Shown here: positions 6,617 to 8,356 of the stretch, piece by piece
Layout: the number at the start of each line of letters is the position of its first letter
Position numbering within the stretch: the stretch's first letter is position 1
NCBI GenBank assembly: GCA_025355035.1
Contig: JANXLS010001245.1
Coordinates: forward strand, 1 to 8,356
Origin: Planctomycetota bacterium
GTDB taxonomy: Bacteria; Planctomycetota; SZUA-567; H5-PLA8
DNA: 8,356 nt
Direction: 5' to 3'
Position numbers and translations under genes: made by a program
The notes under the pieces: model-generated
Told to the model about the DNA's origin: nothing
What the model saw: only the letters and a program-made list of their open reading frames with translations
Databases searched by the model: none

Positions 6617-6645
6617 ACTTTACTCGACGGGTACGCAAACGTCAA
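6617..6645 (-). promoter_or_regulatory. ffs: Sigma70-type promoter of the SRP RNA gene
   Basis: The minus strand has TTGACG (6645-6640, 5 of 6 matches to the -35), an exact 17-nt spacer, and TAAAGT (6622-6617, 4 of 6 to the -10). Initiation 7-10 nt after the -10 box falls at about 6610-6607, the 5' side of the outer helix of the SRP RNA. The agreement between promoter spacing and RNA end supports both calls. Confidence 0.7.
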
Positions 6646-6692
6646 GTCGTTTAGGTCGTAATTCACTAAATAGACATGGGGCTTGGAGCTAG

Positions 6693-6732
6693 GAGTTTGG
6701 AGTGAACGCTCCAACCTCTAAACTCCAAACTC
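6693..6732. repeat. Inverted repeat overlapping the stop codon of the zinc-ribbon gene
   Basis: GAGTTTGGAGT at 6693-6703 is the exact reverse complement of ACTCCAAACTC at 6722-6732, giving an 11-bp stem with an 18-nt loop. The inner TTGGAG (6697-6702) and CTCCAA (6709-6714) can form a competing smaller hairpin. One arm includes the last base of the TAG stop at 6734-6732. No U-run follows the stem on the minus strand, so it is not a classical intrinsic terminator. It could protect the 3' end of the message or be a dispersed intergenic repeat; the sequence does not decide. Confidence 0.55.
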
Positions 6733-7442
6733 TACACTTGCTTCTTTTCAGCAGTCAAAATGCGTCCGCAGCTCGGGCAGCAGGTCAGATCTTTTCCGAT
6801 CAGCGCGAGGTTTTGGATTTGCGCGGGCAGGCGCATATAGCATTCGGAGCAGTTGCCGTTCTTGACGAAGGACAGCGCGACAACGCCGCGACCGGCGATA
6901 CGATTGTAGATCGTCAATTCCGTATCTGGAATTTCCGGCGCGATTTTGGCGCGCTGGCCGGAGAGTTCTTCGTAACGCGCCCGGAGCTCGCCAAGTTCTT
7001 TTTCGATGCGCGTGGATTCATCGGACGAAGCAAGGTCGAGCGCATCAAGCGCGGCTTGCTGCTTTTCGATATCTTTCGTCTTGGCTTCCATTTTTTCGAG
7101 AATGCCGAGTTCCTTCGTTTCGTTTTCCTTGTTCCAGTTGCGCTGCGCTTCCATCTGGCGGCGAATGGCTTCAAACTCTTTCTGGGTCTTCAGCAAATCC
7201 ATTTGGACGCCGAGGCGCTTCAAAGCTTCTTCGCCTGCCTTGACTTCGAGGTCGGCGCTGTCGGCGTCGACCTTCATCCGAATGACTTCCATCTTGGCGC
7301 GATCAATCGCGGCCTTCATGGATTTCATTGGAGCTTGCTTTTCGGCCAGTTCACGCGGCAGGCGTTCGAGATCTCGTTTCACAACACCGAGTCGCACGTC
7401 GATGTCGTTGAGCGTCCGCAGTTGTTCGATGATTGCTTTCAT
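6732..7442 (-). CDS. Coiled-coil protein with C-terminal C4 zinc ribbon (PF02591/CdsZ family)
   Basis: The 236-residue protein is almost entirely charged heptad-rich helix from about 1 to 165, a long antiparallel coiled-coil hairpin. It ends in a zinc ribbon with Cys198, Cys201, Cys222 and Cys225 (NCSECYMRLP, then CCPSCGRIL). This layout and the CxxC-x-M-x-L-P signature are those of the zf-RING_7 (PF02591) family, whose chlamydial member CT398/CdsZ has been linked to sigma54 and type III secretion proteins. In most bacteria its role is unknown; nucleic-acid or protein binding is usually assumed. An extra cysteine, Cys221, sits beside the third ligand. The ATG at 7442 has GAGG four nt upstream. 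It lies 67 nt after the membrane-protein gene and 86 nt before the SRP -35 box. No secretion genes are nearby, so the chlamydial role should not be carried over. Confidence 0.9.
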   Translation of the reverse strand: MKAIIEQLRTLNDIDVRLGVVKRDLERLPRELAEKQAPMKSMKAAIDRAKMEVIRMKVDADSADLEVKAGEEALKRLGVQMDLLKTQKEFEAIRRQMEAQRNWNKENETKELGILEKMEAKTKDIEKQQAALDALDLASSDESTRIEKELGELRARYEELSGQRAKIAPEIPDTELTIYNRIAGRGVVALSFVKNGNCSECYMRLPAQIQNLALIGKDLTCCPSCGRILTAEKKQV

Positions 7443-7509
7443 AGGTCCTCGCGTCGCTGTTGGTGTTTCATGCAGTCGTTATAGCGGTATTTGCGGCTGC
7501 GTACAGTCT

Positions 7510-8356
7510 TCAATCGGTCAATCCCCGGATCTTGCGCAATTTGTCGCGCCGCAGTTTGGCGATGTCGTCGGGACTGGGCGGAAAATCGCTGCGGTAGCGA
7601 AGGTCCATCACGACACCCAGCGCATGCAGGTCGCTGAGACACGTGTCGAGCGTCAGCATGCGTCCGTCCTTGAACCCCAACGCGCCTTCGGTCGCACCCA
7701 CAGTGCCGGGACGAACGACGCACGCGCGCTGCAAATCGTCGGTTGTAAACGAGTCCGAATGCTTGCCGTGAACGAGTCGAAACTGACCGTTTTCGAGAGT
7801 CAATTCGAAGTCCTGAGCGCGAAGATAGGCTTCCAATCCGCGAATCGACAATCCGGCGAACAGTGCCGTGGAGAACAATCCGGTCACGATAACAGCAGCC
7901 GGATTTCCGAATTTATAGATTCCGGCGATTGCCGCTGCAGGCAACAAAAAGGCGAGAATCCCCGCGATCGCTTTCGCCCCGGAGACGCCGGAACCTTCCT
8001 GTTTTTTGAGCACGAAAAAGACCGAGCCAACGAGCGCAACGGACACAATCAGGAATGCGGCGAGATACTCTAAAGGGAGCGATGCTTTGGCATATTGAAT
8101 GCTGCCAATAATTGCTACGAGGATTCCGCCGACGGAAACGCAGAGCGGGAAAATGAAGCCGAGGCGGCGAACGCCCATCTCCATCGGCTGGTAACGCATC
8201 GTCAATTTTGGATGCTTCGCGATCCACTGTACGAACGGTTCTCCGGTTTCCATTTCGAACGAATCCGTCGCCATGCTCTGACAACATTCAACACAATAAT
8301 CAGAACCGTCAGGCAGGCGGACGGGCGTTTCGACGGAGAGATCCATGCGGCAACGG
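7510..8356 (-). CDS. Four-helix membrane protein with zinc-knuckle-like N-terminus, probably 5'-partial
   Basis: The frame is open to the right edge. The first visible ATG is at 8346, giving 278 residues, but the 10 bases before it (CCGTTGCCGC) contain no Shine-Dalgarno sequence and read in frame as Arg-Cys-Arg. With the YCVECC motif 18 residues after that ATG, the upstream cysteine could complete a CxxC-x(about 20)-CxxC zinc ribbon, so the true start is probably outside the window. Four hydrophobic helices follow at about 62-84, 91-113, 124-144 and 148-168. A soluble C-terminal domain (about 175-278) follows, with a short beta-like segment FELTLENGQFRLVHGK and a basic tail, LRRDKLRKIRG. I do not recognise the family. 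A zinc-ribbon head on a membrane protein suggests a sensing or interaction role, which is inference. It is co-directional with the zinc-ribbon coiled-coil gene downstream. Confidence 0.75.
   Translation of the reverse strand, partial: RCRMDLSVETPVRLPDGSDYCVECCQSMATDSFEMETGEPFVQWIAKHPKLTMRYQPMEMGVRRLGFIFPLCVSVGGILVAIIGSIQYAKASLPLEYLAAFLIVSVALVGSVFFVLKKQEGSGVSGAKAIAGILAFLLPAAAIAGIYKFGNPAAVIVTGLFSTALFAGLSIRGLEAYLRAQDFELTLENGQFRLVHGKHSDSFTTDDLQRACVVRPGTVGATEGALGFKDGRMLTLDTCLSDLHALGVVMDLRYRSDFPPSPDDIAKLRRDKLRKIRGLTD

Noticed and set aside
7478..7483. TATAAC on the minus strand as a -10 box for the zinc-ribbon gene
   Set aside because: No acceptable -35 hexamer at 16-18 nt; the nearest TTGAAG is 24 nt away.

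Overview
The window reads as a stretch of chromosomal core DNA from a Gram-negative-type bacterium. It carries dnaX (DNA polymerase III gamma/tau), a small signal recognition particle (SRP) RNA gene, a coiled-coil C4 zinc-ribbon protein, a DevC/MacB-type ABC transporter permease, a predicted exported DUF885 metallopeptidase-like protein and two membrane proteins of unknown role. The protein styles (PF02591 zinc ribbon, DevC-like permease, DUF885 protein, short SRP RNA beside dnaX) made me think of the Planctomycetes-Verrucomicrobia-Chlamydiae group. That is an impression from family resemblance, not a demonstrated placement. I see no phage, transposase, CRISPR array, tRNA or rRNA.

Layout, left to right. 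Positions 1-72 hold the probable 5' end of a minus-strand gene running off the left edge. Positions 73-317 are non-coding. Positions 318-1097 (plus strand, the only plus-strand gene) encode a two-helix membrane anchor followed by TPR-like repeats. It converges on a minus-strand run made of dnaX (4097-6280), the ABC permease (2951-4075) and the DUF885 protein (1151-2929). The two gaps in that run are 21 nt each, so the three genes are probably co-transcribed from right to left. Positions 6281-6731 carry no protein gene. They hold a possible dnaX promoter, a CTCTGCG repeat patch, an intrinsic terminator, the SRP RNA gene with a good sigma70-type promoter, and an inverted repeat at the end of the next gene. 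Positions 6732-7442 encode the zinc-ribbon protein, and 7510 to the right edge encode a four-helix membrane protein with a zinc-knuckle-like N-terminus whose start probably lies outside the window.

The best-supported non-protein result is the complete SRP RNA transcription unit at 6439-6645. A -35/-10 pair, an RNA with the diagnostic SRP apical hairpin and nested terminal helices, and a terminator starting at the next base follow one another without gaps. SRP RNA next to dnaX is a known arrangement in other bacteria (for example Bacillus). The least expected coding arrangement is dnaX followed by an ABC permease with no ATPase or membrane-fusion gene in view, then a predicted exported metallopeptidase. 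I do not see convincing evidence of an entirely new system. The items worth a second look are the dnaX-permease-peptidase run, the extra outer stem of the SRP RNA, the non-canonical dnaX translation start, and the repeat patches flanking the SRP gene.
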